Shown: positions 1 to 10,062 of the stretch, piece by piece
Position numbering within the stretch: position 1 is the first letter of the stretch
Layout of the letters: every line of letters starts with the position of its first letter
Assembly: GCA_019693395.1 (NCBI GenBank)
Contig: JAAMXP010006220.1
Coordinates: 1 to 30,563 of the forward strand
DNA: 30,563 nucleotides
Source: Ettlia oleoabundans
Lineage: Eukaryota > Chlorophyta > Chlorophyceae > Chlamydomonadales
Reading direction: 5' to 3'
The notes under the pieces: model-generated
Database searches by the model: none
The model's input: only the letters and a program-made list of their open reading frames with translations
Told to the model about the DNA's origin: nothing
Made by a program: the position numbers and the translations under genes

Positions 1-128
1 GGGGGGGCGGGGGCGCGCTGGATAACCTGTGTTGGCTTCTGACCGTTGCTCCTTCCTGCCTGCTCATCACAGCCCGCTTTTTGCCTTGCAACCTGACTGT
101 TCATGCAAAGTCCTACCTGGCCTCTGCA

Positions 129-1020
129 GGCCCCGAGGCCGCAGACCAGCTTCCCAGCCAGTATTTGCTTCAGTTTGAGAGCAGCGACATCAGTCGGCTG
201 CGTGCAGACGTGCAGAGTCTGGGATTCGTCAGCCTGGTCACGTGAGAAGCCTGTCCCTGCAGGCTTATCTGGCTGCATTGCTGTGCAGCTGGCATATGGC
301 ACTGTTTGGCCGCCTGCGTGCCTGCCTGTTTGATGTAAGTGCCCATCTGCCAAATCAGGCTGCTGTCACTGCACGTCATTGCTTGCAATGCAGCCCAGGA
401 GGCATGGTACGGCTTGCGCACGCTGTGCTCAGGAACTTCCTGCTGGCCTTCAAGGTGAGATGCAACCACTGCAGGGGAGTACATGGGGGCATCAGAGCAG
501 GGCCGGAGTGCCTTGCTGCCTACCTGCAGGTTCGGGCTAAACTGCCCAATTAAGCAGCTATTCTGTGATGGTACGGGATCATTTAGTCCCTTTGACCTTT
601 TCAATCCAAATACCCTGTCCATCATATGTCGATGTTGATGCGGTAGTGTGCTGTGATGAGTTGTCCATACATGTGGTTCTGCTACTGGTTGGTGCTTCCA
701 ATGTTGCAATGATCATGCACCCACAGGGCGTGACCGCCGGAGATCTTGAGCCTCTTGAGGAAAGGTTCCGCACCTGGTACGCCAACATGAGCCGAGCGGG
801 GCTGGACATCAGCATGTGCGTGGATGCACGGGCTGGTCTGGCGGAGGGCAGCGGGCAGTGCATCGTGCGCCTGAGCGGAACCGCGGACGAGGAGGCGTTG
901 CGGGAAACCTCGCCACTTGTGTTGGTAAATGACCTGGACTTGGTGCCGCTCGGCAAGGCCATGCGTGGGGACCCGCCTGCCTCACAGCAGGCGCAGCATA
1001 CCGGCATAGTCGGGCGCTAA
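129..1020 (+). CDS. 3' part of an unrecognised intron-containing gene
   Basis: Three exons join in frame: about 129-241, 394-454 and 727-1020, with donors C|GTGAGA and AAG|GTGAGA, acceptors TGCAG and CCACAG, and a TAA stop at 1020. The first exon reads through QYLLQFESSDISRLRADVQ, the second through GGMVRLAHAVLRNFLLAFK, and the last starts GVTAGDLEPLEERFRTWY and ends in a short polar tail. The gene probably begins left of the window, because the first exon follows a pyrimidine-rich acceptor at about 128 with no start codon nearby. I do not recognise the family and assign no function. The middle exon has an amphipathic, helix-like pattern but is too short to call membrane-spanning. The frame agreement across both introns is the main reason to believe it. 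Its left exon boundary is the least certain part. Confidence 0.6.
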
Positions 1021-1773
1021 CCGCGCCCATTGCTGTTTAGTGGAAGGCCGCTGCTTGCGTTTGATTGGGAGTTCAGGCCGTGTGCCTCTTTGCTGCTTGG
1101 TTTTGTTTGTAGTCGTAAAATGTTCCGCTGCTCCCGGTTGTTGCTGTCCTCGGCTCTTAAAACTGACTCAAAATTGGCTGTTGCTACCCCTGTTTGGCAC
1201 TGCTGTTCTGCTGTAAAGTTCCTTGGAGTGCGCAAGTCATTGCAACTTGGCATGGTTCCAGCCTCGTGTCAAGTTGTTTGGTATGATGCAAATGGCGGTT
1301 CGGTGCCCATTCTGTGATGTGCAATATTTGAATCATTGAATCATGAAGGGGTTTCTAATTAGTGGGACCGGATTAGCGGGTGTGACGGAACTCAGTCAAT
1401 ACCGTGATATATGGAACATAGGTTGTGTACAGGGCAAAGTGGAGCTTCAAGCAAATGAAAGAGGTGCAATCTGAAAAGGGTGAAAAAAACCAGCATGCAT
1501 CAATACGCTTCTTCTAATCCTTGCATAGTGCATTCTAGTTTTCCTAGGGTCTACAATGGAAGTCTTCTTATGTTGACGCTCCCGGCACAGATGCTTGGGC
1601 TGCCTTTGCAGCGGCAGCAGCCTCTTTGCGCGCCTCCCAGACCAAGCTAGCCAGTGTGGCACGCTGCATCTGCCTGTACACAAACCCCCACAGTCTGCTG
1701 CCTTCCGCGGCACGTGTATACACCCACTCAATCATGCCCTACATGTGAAAGTAGCGTGGGTGACTGGCTCGCT
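1021..1773. other. Convergent intergenic region between genes A and B
   Basis: This holds the 3' UTRs of two genes that converge here. Apart from the TGTAA near 1212 I see no gene, repeat or RNA. The short open frames on both strands have no splice support and no recognisable domain. The stretch 1320-1560 is more AT-rich than its surroundings, as expected for non-coding sequence. Confidence 0.6.
1212..1216 (+). terminator. TGTAA poly(A) signal after gene A
   Basis: TGTAA, the poly(A) signal of chlorophyte nuclear genes, lies about 190 bases after the stop at 1020. The motif is short and could occur by chance; its position fits a 3' UTR of ordinary length. Confidence 0.4.
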
Positions 1774-4126
1774 TTAGGACAGATTAGAAGGACTGCAGCC
1801 AGGTTTTACATCGCTGCATAGAGTCGCAATCGCACGCACGCAGCAACGATGCCTTGCCTTCAATTTTGCGGTTGCAAGGCCTGTCTGCACATTGAGTCGC
1901 CCAACTTGGACCAACCCGTCGTTGGCTCCAAGAGCACAGCCCCCACACAATGGTGCCTGAAAGCCGCCAAACAGTCCTGCATGGATGTATTGCCAGGGGT
2001 ATGAGCCATAACAAAACAACACATACAACTTACTCATAATGGCAGGTGGTGTAACGCCAGCACAAAGGCACCATGGACAGTAAGTGCTCAAATCAAAAAG
2101 GGCACCAGTACAGAACTTTACCTTCTGGGAAAGTCTGCAGCTCCTTGTCCTTGTCAAGAGCAATGACGTTGGCAGCTGCCACGAGAGCTGCAGGCCTTGC
2201 GCAAATGCAGTGCAGTTGCAGGGTAGTAGTGCAATGGGTTGCTTGCTCAACACCCACACAGTGCATTTGGTTGCCTGCACCTCGCAGATATACCACGTTT
2301 GGCATCCAAGACACAAAAGCAAAGGAGGATCAGTCAACATAAGACTCATTGTTGGGCAGGCAGCCAGACCTGCGCCCCCTCACAGGCCCGCTAACCAACC
2401 TGAGAGGCCTGCCATCGCAGCCGTCTTCTCTACTCCCAGGCTGCCGCAATCTCCTGCAGCAAACACGTTCCGCCAGCCCTTAACCTGCAAGGCATCGGAT
2501 CAGCGATCAAATGAGACGAAACTGGGGTGCCTGACAAAGGGGCAGTTAGGACAACTCTACCCAGTCATTGACCTGTCATCTTATTACAGGCGTTAACCCA
2601 GCACCACTGCTGGCCAACCACCTGTAGAGTTGGCTCCACTTTCAAAGAGCCGCCTGGGACCAGCTGGCTGCTGCCTAACGATGCTGCATAGACACCAGTG
2701 GCCGGCTGTGCTCCCACACACTTGAATGCCAGATCTGCCACAATAGTGCGGCCGCTTGCGGTTTTGAGGGTGGCAGACGTTGGGGACCCGTCGCCTAAGC
2801 CACCCCAGTCACTGCACGAGGTTAAGCACAGCGGATCGACTCTGTTATTGCAAGGGGCTGGCCGCCTGCTTTGGGTATGGCCAATGCCTCTTGAAACACC
2901 CCTAGTAGGAAGAGTTGTAGAACAGCTGGGCCAATTTCCCAAGTGGAACATCAACCCACCAAATTCGCTCTCTCCGGTTAGCACCTCTACGTTGTGCTTG
3001 CATAACCACTCTTCCGCATACTGCTGCGCTTGCGGAGCCATACGCTCCAACAACCCGCCAGATGCGAGCAGCGTCACCTTCTTGTCAGGAAATGTTTCCG
3101 CTACCTCTGACGCAACTTCCACACCCACGGCGCCACCACCCACAACCACTACCGTCTGCGCTGCCATAATCTGCAGTTGTTTGAGAGCACAAGAACCACA
3201 CGGGACCTAAGGAGGTGTTAGGGTCAAGCATGCTGCATCTTTCTCTCTGTCACCACCATGCCACATGTTACGGCAAGGTGTTCCGTGCTAGCCATCGCCT
3301 GGGTGGTTCACCTTTGCGTGGACATTGGCAAATTCCTGCAGCCTGCCAGCCCTGTCGTGCAGCTTGTTTGTGGCAGCCTTGATGCCCGAGGGATAGGAGG
3401 ATCCCGTGCAAAGCAGGGCATAGTCAAAATATAGCACCTCGCCGCCCTGCAAACATGATTCTCATGTATACGCGACGATGCACGTTTAGCAAGGAGGTGA
3501 GCAGGCACTGACAGGTGCGCACGAAATCTCCAAAAGCAAGCAAGGTTGCATAGCCTGCTTGGTACTTCATTAGTGCACCAGTTATGCTGCGATATCCACA
3601 GCAGCTCTTCAATAAAATGGGAAGCCTGACCTGAAGCGTCGCCTGTCCCCTTGTGCCGTCTGAGGTCAACCCGACCAGCAGACCCTGCTTGTGCAAGCCA
3701 GCAGGATAGTCCACTAGCATCCTGTCAGCCTTGGTAGGGCTCACGATGGTGTGGGAAGTGCATGGGACGTACTCGAAATAGCTGGAGGCTCATGAGACAG
3801 CAGGACAGGGCTTGGGTTGGCATTATAAGAGATACAGCTACCAGCGGCAGCGGCAGAACAGCACTTGCGCCAGTGCGGCGTCAATCGCGCAGTGCGCGTA
3901 TGATGCATCCTCGCCAGCAACAACTTAACCAGGGCTCAAAGTGATGCTTTCTGCAACGTTCCAATGCTGCTAAGGCGTCAGTTCTTTGCAACCTGCCTTC
4001 ATCCCTTCAGAAGCACCTTTTAGGGTCGACTAGCGTCACATAATAGGTTTCGCACAGCTCTCGAGCGGCAGCCAGGCCGGCGAAACCTCCCCCAGCGATC
4101 AGAACCGACTTCCTGCTCGGTTCCAT
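1774..4126 (-). CDS. AIFM2: FSP1/AIFM2-like FAD-dependent NAD(P)H:quinone oxidoreductase
   Basis: Eight exons read on the minus strand: 4126-4017, 3781-3631, 3446-3312, 3170-2960, 2794-2622, 2484-2400, 2187-2122 and 1976-1774. All phases agree and give 377 aa; human FSP1 has 373. Residues 8-18 carry the first Rossmann motif (VLIAGGGFAGL), followed by DPKSYFEYVP, where family members have DxxxYFEYTP. LCTG sits before the central domain. Residues 138-149 carry a second dinucleotide motif (VVVVGGGAVGVE), expected to bind NAD(P)H, and VFAAGDCG near residue 270 is the FAD-contacting GD motif. The last exon has GANDGLVQVG, where FSP1 has GRNDGVGQI. The family reduces ubiquinone or vitamin K at membranes and suppresses lipid peroxidation. 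There is no membrane segment, and residue 2 is Glu, so the myristoylation glycine of animal FSP1 is absent. It shares an upstream region with gene C. The quinone substrate is inferred from the family. Confidence 0.9.
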
Positions 4127-4800
4127 TCGCTGGCCTTAGCAAACAGGACATGCAAGCTCGTTACGGTTTGTGTTGACGTGCAGAACCCAGGGTAAATGCA
4201 CTAGAAGTAAGTGTGAGTGTGCCAGGAACTTTCATCCTGCTCAACCTTTGGCCATGCAGCCTCCACACTGTACGCCATCAAGGGGGGCGCGTTCTTTTCA
4301 GACTGTTTTTCTATTGCATATTGTAAAACTTACCGTTCAACAAAGATTTATTTTAAAAGCAGTTTTGCATATGGAAAAAGGCACACTTCAGGTAAAATAG
4401 AGGTACAGACTGATTGGCGAGCGGCAGGTGTCCACTCAGCAGCTGGTGTGTGTTCTCGGGGGCTCTACAGGATTGGCTGCCACCTTGTTCTCGTCCCTGA
4501 CAACATACGTTGTGCATGCACGCGAGCTCACTCTGGCAAGGCTTTTGAACAGCTGGTTGCTTGCCTGCAGATGTGGCATAAGCGGTACCTGGCGGAGCAG
4601 CAGACATGTACTGCTTGCACGCTGCCCCACTTCTGAGAACCGTCCTCACATTTTTGTTGCACTTGGAGGCCTCGGGCAACGGTCTGGCGGTGTGCAACTG
4701 CATCTTGCCCGTCCTCTCTCCAACTCTATCCGGATACATAGCCGCTTATTAGGCCCGTGTTGTTCCGACCCCATAGATTGCCTCAATTGACCGTGCAGCA
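4127..4800. promoter_or_regulatory. Shared upstream region of divergent genes B and C
   Basis: These 674 bases separate the start codons of two divergent genes, so both promoters and 5' UTRs must lie here. The stretch near 4330-4375 is AT-rich (TTATTTTAAAAG) and stands out from the GC-rich flanks. I cannot identify a specific TATA box or factor site. Open frames across the region show no domain. Confidence 0.5.
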
Positions 4801-6644
4801 ATGCAGACCACTCTGACAGGCAGCCGCTGCTTGCACGCTGTCGCGCAAGTGCAGCAGTGGGGCAGCGCGCAGCGCTTCCTTCGAGCAGCGGCGCTCAAGC
4901 AGCAGCAATGTGCACGGCGAAGGCGGTCATTGAGGTGGGTTGGCTTTGGAGACCTGGTGAGGCACCTGCTGGTGCTCGGTGCTCTGAAGCTCTCGTATAG
5001 CCACCGCACGGTATGCAAGCGTCCTTTCGTACATATCCTTGCAGAGTAGCGGCAATGGACAGCGACCTGACTCAGGAGGAGCTTGAGGCGCAGGTGGAGG
5101 CCTTTATGCGGCGGCAGGCGGAGATTGAAAGCGGCGGCACGACACGCAAGGTGGAACCTGGCAAAGTGCTGGGTGCAGACGAAGTGTCAGACGAGGTGAG
5201 AATGCCTATTGCTGCAATCATGACGGTATGGCACTATATACTGGAGCACCTGTATGTCCATTGTCGCCCTAAAGAGCGGTTTGAGGCACCTCAGCATCAT
5301 CGCCTAGGCGCTACTGGTTGTTGTTTGGACTCAATGCAGGAGGCCAAGCGCATGTGCCGTGAGATAGTTGGCGTGCTGCGCCGCCTGAAAGAGCAACGTG
5401 ATATGTCGCTCAATGAAGTGCGGCTGACAGTGGCAATCGAGGATCCGCGTGCACGGGAACGGCGCCTCATGGGCATGGAGGTGCGGCGAGGGGTTGTCCT
5501 GCTGGCACGAAGGGTATTCACTTGCTGTTCCGCATATGCGCATCAGCTGCTTCACCACAGAGCACCTTCTGGCCTGACACGCTTGGTGTATTGCATGTCC
5601 TGTTGCCATCAGTGCATCACTGCCTGCACCCTGCTGCATCTCTTTCTATACTGGGAGCCCCTACTGCTACCACATGGCAGGCCGTTGCTGGGTGATTGAA
5701 TGCAAACGTTAACCATCTTTCGGAGCTGACGAGCGCCCTCGAGGCAGCCCTGCTGATACACCCACATCTTGCGATGACAGCCGGCCCTCCCCTTCTGCAG
5801 TCTGAGGCTTGCTTCTGCAAGTAAACACCTTTCAGCAGCAGTTTTTTACGTGTACTCCTGTAGTTCATGAAGTACCATTTTTGATCCCCCACGGCTTTTC
5901 AAGTTTACCATATGCCTGTTGTACTGCCCTTTTACCGTGCTGCCTCCACCCCGGCACCCTCGCCCCGCCTGCAGGACAGCAGCGGTATTTCTCGGGATGA
6001 GATGGCGGCAGCGCTGATGGAAGTGTCTGAGGGGCGTATCCCCGCTGATCGCATCGCGCTTCGGGAGCTGTGCAAGGAGATTTCGCAATGGCCTGCGCTA
6101 GATGAACCAGCAAGTGAGCAAGCAAGCTTGGTTGCATGGTCAGCGGTATGTTGGGGTGCTGAACTCGAACGACATCAGCCCACCTTTCCGCCTGCGCGTG
6201 CTGGTGTGCGACAGTTGTTCCCCGCAACTGCCCGTAGCACTTGATCAATTGTGCGAAGCACCGGCTTGCATGACGCGCCGCCATCTTGCCTGTTGTTGCA
6301 ATGCTGCCACCCTTGCCCCGGTGAAGGTGCCTGACCCACAACCCACCATTCAACCCTGGATGGCGGCGCTCACCGGTGATGCAGGAGTACGCCCAGGCCG
6401 GACAACACCTAAGGCAGCAGACGACAGCAGCCTGACACCTGCAGCGGAGGATGCGGCAGCAGCATGGCGGCAGCAGGGCGAGGTACGGCCGCCCATGGGG
6501 CGGGACCCTACTGAGCAGCCTCGCGGCCTGGCCGACCAGCTGCCTGACTGGGTGGGGTACGGAGCACTGTACCTTGTCAGCATTGCGCCAGTGCTCATCG
6601 CGATCGGTGCCATCACCGTGCTGTTCTTGAACTCGCTGAGGTGA
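4801..6644 (+). CDS. Y3IP1: Chloroplast Y3IP1/CEST-like photosystem I assembly factor
   Basis: Five exons: 4801-4934, 5045-5195, 5340-5492, 5975-6145 and 6327-6644, giving 308 aa. Residues 1-48 are rich in Arg, Ala and Gln and end in RRRRSLRVAAM, a typical chloroplast transit peptide with its cleavage context. An acidic helix follows (DLTQEELEAQVEAFMRRQAE). The conserved core reads KVLGADEVSDE, MCREIVGVLRRLKEQRDMS, VAIEDPRARERR, ISRDEMAAALMEVSEGRIP and CKEISQWP. A Pro/Ala/Asp-rich spacer precedes one C-terminal membrane helix beginning YGALYLVSIAPVLI. This order matches the plant Ycf3-interacting protein 1 (CGL59/CEST), a thylakoid protein that helps Ycf3 assemble photosystem I. I recalled that similarity rather than searching for it. 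The donor of exon 3 (GGG|GTTGTC) is weak, but the family alignment requires it. The exon 4 donor was taken as GTATGT at 6146; an upstream alternative at 6115 is possible. Confidence 0.72.
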
Positions 6645-6656
6645 TTCTTGAGAAAG

Positions 6657-6661
6657 TGTAA
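6657..6661 (+). terminator. Possible TGTAA poly(A) signal after gene C
   Basis: TGTAA lies only 13 bases after the stop codon at 6644, so if used the 3' UTR would be very short. No better copy was noticed before gene D. Confidence 0.25.
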
Positions 6662-6890
6662 TACAAGCAGCAAGGTTTTGATAGCTAGTTGAGGATGGTT
6701 GACCTGACGGCAAGGGTTGCGTAATCAAAGATACATAGTGCATCTTTCATCATGCTGAAAGCCTGGTTTCTGGAGTATTACTGGGAGTGTTTGGGGTCCT
6801 AGGCTGTGCAAATGTGTTCCTGGCACTGTCCCGCTCCTGGCTGTCTGTGTACCTGCTGCTTGGCATGCATGATCCGGCCAGTACGACCGC

Positions 6891-9621
6891 GTGCTGCGTG
6901 GTCTAGACATCTGCGGCTCCAGGCCACTGATTCGTATTTGGCTTGCTAAATTACTGCTAGCCTGCCCAACCGGCCTGCGGTTCAACCTGGCGCCCTTCCA
7001 GGGGCTGTTGGTTGCCGTTAGTCGCTTCGGCAATACAAGGAGAAAGCCTGTTCAGGCATCACTAGCCAACAAAGAAGCCCCGGAGGGCGGCAGGAAGCGG
7101 CGGGCACCGCTCTCTCGCCTGGCAAGCCTGGTCCAAAGCATAAACATGAAGGCATGGAGTTATGCCGCGCTCATTGCGGTGTACCTGAGGCAAGTCGTCG
7201 TCCGCAGCCAGCAACTACTTGCCGCCACCTGATGGCCCGCCGCGCCAGTTTCCCCTGGCCCTGCCTTGGCTGCACACCTGTTCATTGTTGCTCTTTGCAC
7301 CCTGCAGCTTGAACTCCTCCCTTAACCTGCTGAACAAGTGGTCGCTGGGAGTATATGGCTTCCGTTTCCCTTTCCTGCTCACATCATGTGAGTGCGCAGG
7401 CTCACTGCGACAGGACAGTCGCAGCCAGGCCAGCAATTTCAATGTCACTACAGGAACTTGTGAAGGAGTCTAGTGGCCACACTGGCATGCCACGCACGAT
7501 GCACCATACGCGATGCGAACCAGCTACCAACCCATGTAGCCTACCACCTTTGCCGCCTTCCTGACCACACCTGGCACCACCACCCACCCTGCGTGACCCT
7601 ACCTTGCGTGCCCAGCTACGCTGCCGCCCTGTCACAGGCCATATGGCGTTTAGCTTTGTGGTGCTTGCTCCAGTGGCAATGCGAGAGCCTTGGGAGCTGC
7701 ATCGTGCCACGCTGCGCAAGCAGTGGAAGGGTTTGGGATGTATCGGCGCATTTATGGCTCTCAACATTGCGCTGAACAACCTGAGCCTGCTAGACATCTC
7801 CCTCACATTAAACCAAATTATCAGGTGAGTCAGACATTTGCAGCGGGCAGGTGCATGCGGAGGGATTAGGCAGGCAATACGTTGGGGCCTCCTGCAACTG
7901 CCTGCAGCCCAGCAGCAGAGCATCAACATATGCCCGTCGGTGGCATCCCGCGCCCTCCACCTGAACCACCCCAAACCACACCGCCACTCTTTGGCTCATC
8001 ATTGCACCAGGTCCGCGATCCCAGTGGTGACGTGCATACTGGCAATCCTGGTGGAGTCGCGCTACCCTTCTGGCAAGGAGCTGGCGTCACTCATTACGCT
8101 GACTTTGGGAGTAATGCTGGCAGTGTGGCAGGGCACGGTTAGCGGCAAGCCCTATGCCATCGTCTTCTGTTTGATTGGAACCGTCTGCAACGGAGCTATG
8201 ATGACGTTCAGTGGCAAAGTGCTTTCTGAAAAGCTTGATGTGGTGCGCCTGACATTCTACACAGCTCCTGTCAGCCTGCTGTGCTTGGCGCCCTTCTACT
8301 GGGCCTACGAGGTGGGTTTGCTTAGCCTCTTGCTGCCAGCTTGTGTACGCCTGCTGCTGCCCTACCCTGTATCCTGCCCCAGGCTATTTTATGGGCCTGC
8401 TCAACTTTCTTTGCATCTGGACAATTTGTGCCCTTTAACTGGTGCTTGTCAGTCATGCTCATCCCACCAACCCACTCCCCGTCACCTTGACACGCAAAGC
8501 TGCCTTCCTTCTGGATGCAGCGTGATAAATTTGCGCACTATTGGCCATCCCACATCAATGGTACCGCTTTCATCATCCTGGTGTCATCCATCAACGCAGT
8601 GTGCTACAACATGGTGGGTGGCTGTAGGCAACCCTAGCTGCCAAGCTGAGCCCGCGTGTCTCACCCAGGGTTGCAAATGGGTGCCTTTCCATGCTGCATA
8701 TGAGCAGGGAGCACTAGCAAGCGGCAGGCTGCACACCTGATTTTGTAGGAAGTGGCGGTGCTGCCGTTTTTGCGATACAACCGTCCCGAACATGACCTGC
8801 CTGCCCTTGTTCAGGTTCACAGCCTAATGATAAAGAAAACCAGTGCTGTCACCACCACTGTTATTGGGGAGGTCAAGATTGTGGGCCTGCTGGTGCTGTC
8901 TGCTATGCTGCTGGGTGAGTGGCTGTACATTTGTTTTTGTGGCATGAGCGGTGCCTGCCATTCAGGTGGCCGTGCTGGCACCAGAAGAAGGGGCAGTTTG
9001 GAATGAAAGGGTCAAGTGGCACATTAACGCATGGGGCCGTTTGGGCCGTTGCCCTCTCCCCCACAACAAAAATAAAGTAATGGTTTTCATCATCTACTTG
9101 TGCTGTGGCTTCCATGTGGGTGCAGGAGAAGGCAAAGAGTTTACGCTTAAGATGACCTTGGGCTGTGTTCTGGCCATGACTGGCTTTGCGTTATATAGGT
9201 GAGGGAGGCTGCCCCCTGTCTTTACCGGCATCTTGCCGTCCGCCAGATTGCCTTCTGGGGAGCAGTGGAGATGCCTGGGTGCTTCATCGCCTTTTGGTCT
9301 GGCATTACCCCAAGCTGTCTGCCACGTAGTTTTGATTTGCGCTCTGGCACTTCATAAAGTTACAGGTCACCACCTGCCCACTACTGCCACCCGCTTTCCG
9401 CTGTGTTGTGCTGATCGGTGCGCTATGCAACCCTGCAGCGTCCAACTCCCGTTTTCTGTTTCTTTTGCAGCCACACCAAGATAGTCAAGTTCCGGGAAAA
9501 CATGCAGCCGCGCGTCATCAGCCTGGCCACCAATGGCAATGGCAGCAGCGCGGAGCTGCAGCCACTGAAGGGCGATGTGCTGCACCGCGTGGCCTCCAGC
9601 AGCTCTGCAGAAAAGGCGTAA
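6891..9621 (+). CDS. Drug/metabolite transporter of the TPT/nucleotide-sugar family
   Basis: Eight exons: to 7189, then 7308-7387, 7638-7824, 8011-8311, 8521-8613, 8815-8914, 9126-9198 and 9471-9621. Starting at ATG 7146 gives 342 aa; the in-frame ATG at 6891 gives 427 aa with a basic, unconserved extension. Family landmarks appear in order: SSLNLLNKWSL, FRFPFLLTSCHMAF, LNNLSLLDISLTLNQIIR, PVVTCILAILVESRY, LTLGVMLAVW, FSGKVLSEKLD, SSINAVCYNM, HSLMIKKTSAVTTTVIGEVK and LLLGE. About ten hydrophobic helices are visible. The Lys-Thr pair before SAVTTT places it in the KT-type plant transporters. Members exchange phosphorylated sugars or nucleotide sugars at plastid or Golgi membranes; the substrate cannot be read from sequence. 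Intron 1 starts with GC (AG|GCAAGT) and gives the phase needed for SLNSSLNLL. The choice of start decides whether there is a targeting extension. Confidence 0.88.
7190..7307 (+). other. GC-AG intron in the TPT-family transporter gene
   Basis: The donor AG|GCAAGT is followed by the acceptor CCCTGCAG. The next exon needs one base to complete a codon (AG+C), which only this donor supplies; the nearest GT, four bases on, gives the wrong phase. Confidence 0.8.
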
Positions 9622-9664
9622 TGCAGGTTGCAAAGCTTGGGATAGCCAAGGAACTTTTTGAATA

Positions 9665-9669
9665 TGTAA
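9665..9669 (+). terminator. TGTAA poly(A) signal of the transporter gene
   Basis: TGTAA lies 44 bases after the stop at 9621. The short motif and close fit make it a reasonable 3' end signal. Confidence 0.4.
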
Positions 9670-9837
9670 GGACTGACTGTTGCTTCTGCTTCTTGCCAGC
9701 CTCACTACGTGACTTTGTTAGGCTTTTGAAACACTGCAGCCGCTGTTTTGTTGTTCATGTTTCCTGCACTGCTGCTTTGGAACTGCTAAACCTTGGTCAA
9801 GCTTCTGGTTGCCTGACGACACTTTTATTTGAAACTT

Positions 9838-9842
9838 TTACA
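9838..9842 (-). terminator. TGTAA poly(A) signal of the SLC30A9-like gene
   Basis: Read on the minus strand this is TGTAA, about 220 bases after that gene's stop at 10063. The support is motif and position only. Confidence 0.35.
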
Positions 9843-10062
9843 GACAGTTGTGTGACAGGCGTAACATGGTTAGAGACTGATAATGAAGTGCGGAAGTCAG
9901 TTAGGCCATGTGGAGGGTACAGTTTCGCTGCTGCTACAACATACAAAAAGGCCGGGAACGGGGCAAGGCGTTGGCAAAAGATGGTCGCAATGCGGCAGAC
10001 ACAGCCACAGCTTGCTTCAGGCCAGCTCCGCAGCATGATGCTCGGCCCCTCACTTATGTGCG

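Larger units (their letters stand above)
9622..10062. other. Convergent intergenic region between genes D and E
   Basis: This holds the 3' UTRs of two convergent genes, with TGTAA on the plus strand at 9665-9669 and on the minus strand at 9842-9838. No gene, repeat or RNA is visible. The plus-strand frame running through it continues from the transporter's last intron and is not supported. Confidence 0.55.

Noticed and set aside
2794..2960. Acceptor at about 2813 (GTGCAG) for exon 5 of the FSP1-like gene
   Set aside because: It brings an in-frame stop. The TTAG acceptor 18 bases on gives EFGDGSPTSATLK in frame.
5865..6743. A 292-codon open frame on the minus strand
   Set aside because: It is antisense to exons 4 and 5 of the Y3IP1-like gene, has low-complexity Cys/His/Arg composition and no domain. 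The plus-strand exons have splice sites and family motifs.
7838..8740. A 300-codon plus-strand open frame
   Set aside because: It is exon 4 of the transporter extended at both ends through introns. GT-AG boundaries at 8011 and 8311 restore the family sequence, and the tails are not conserved.
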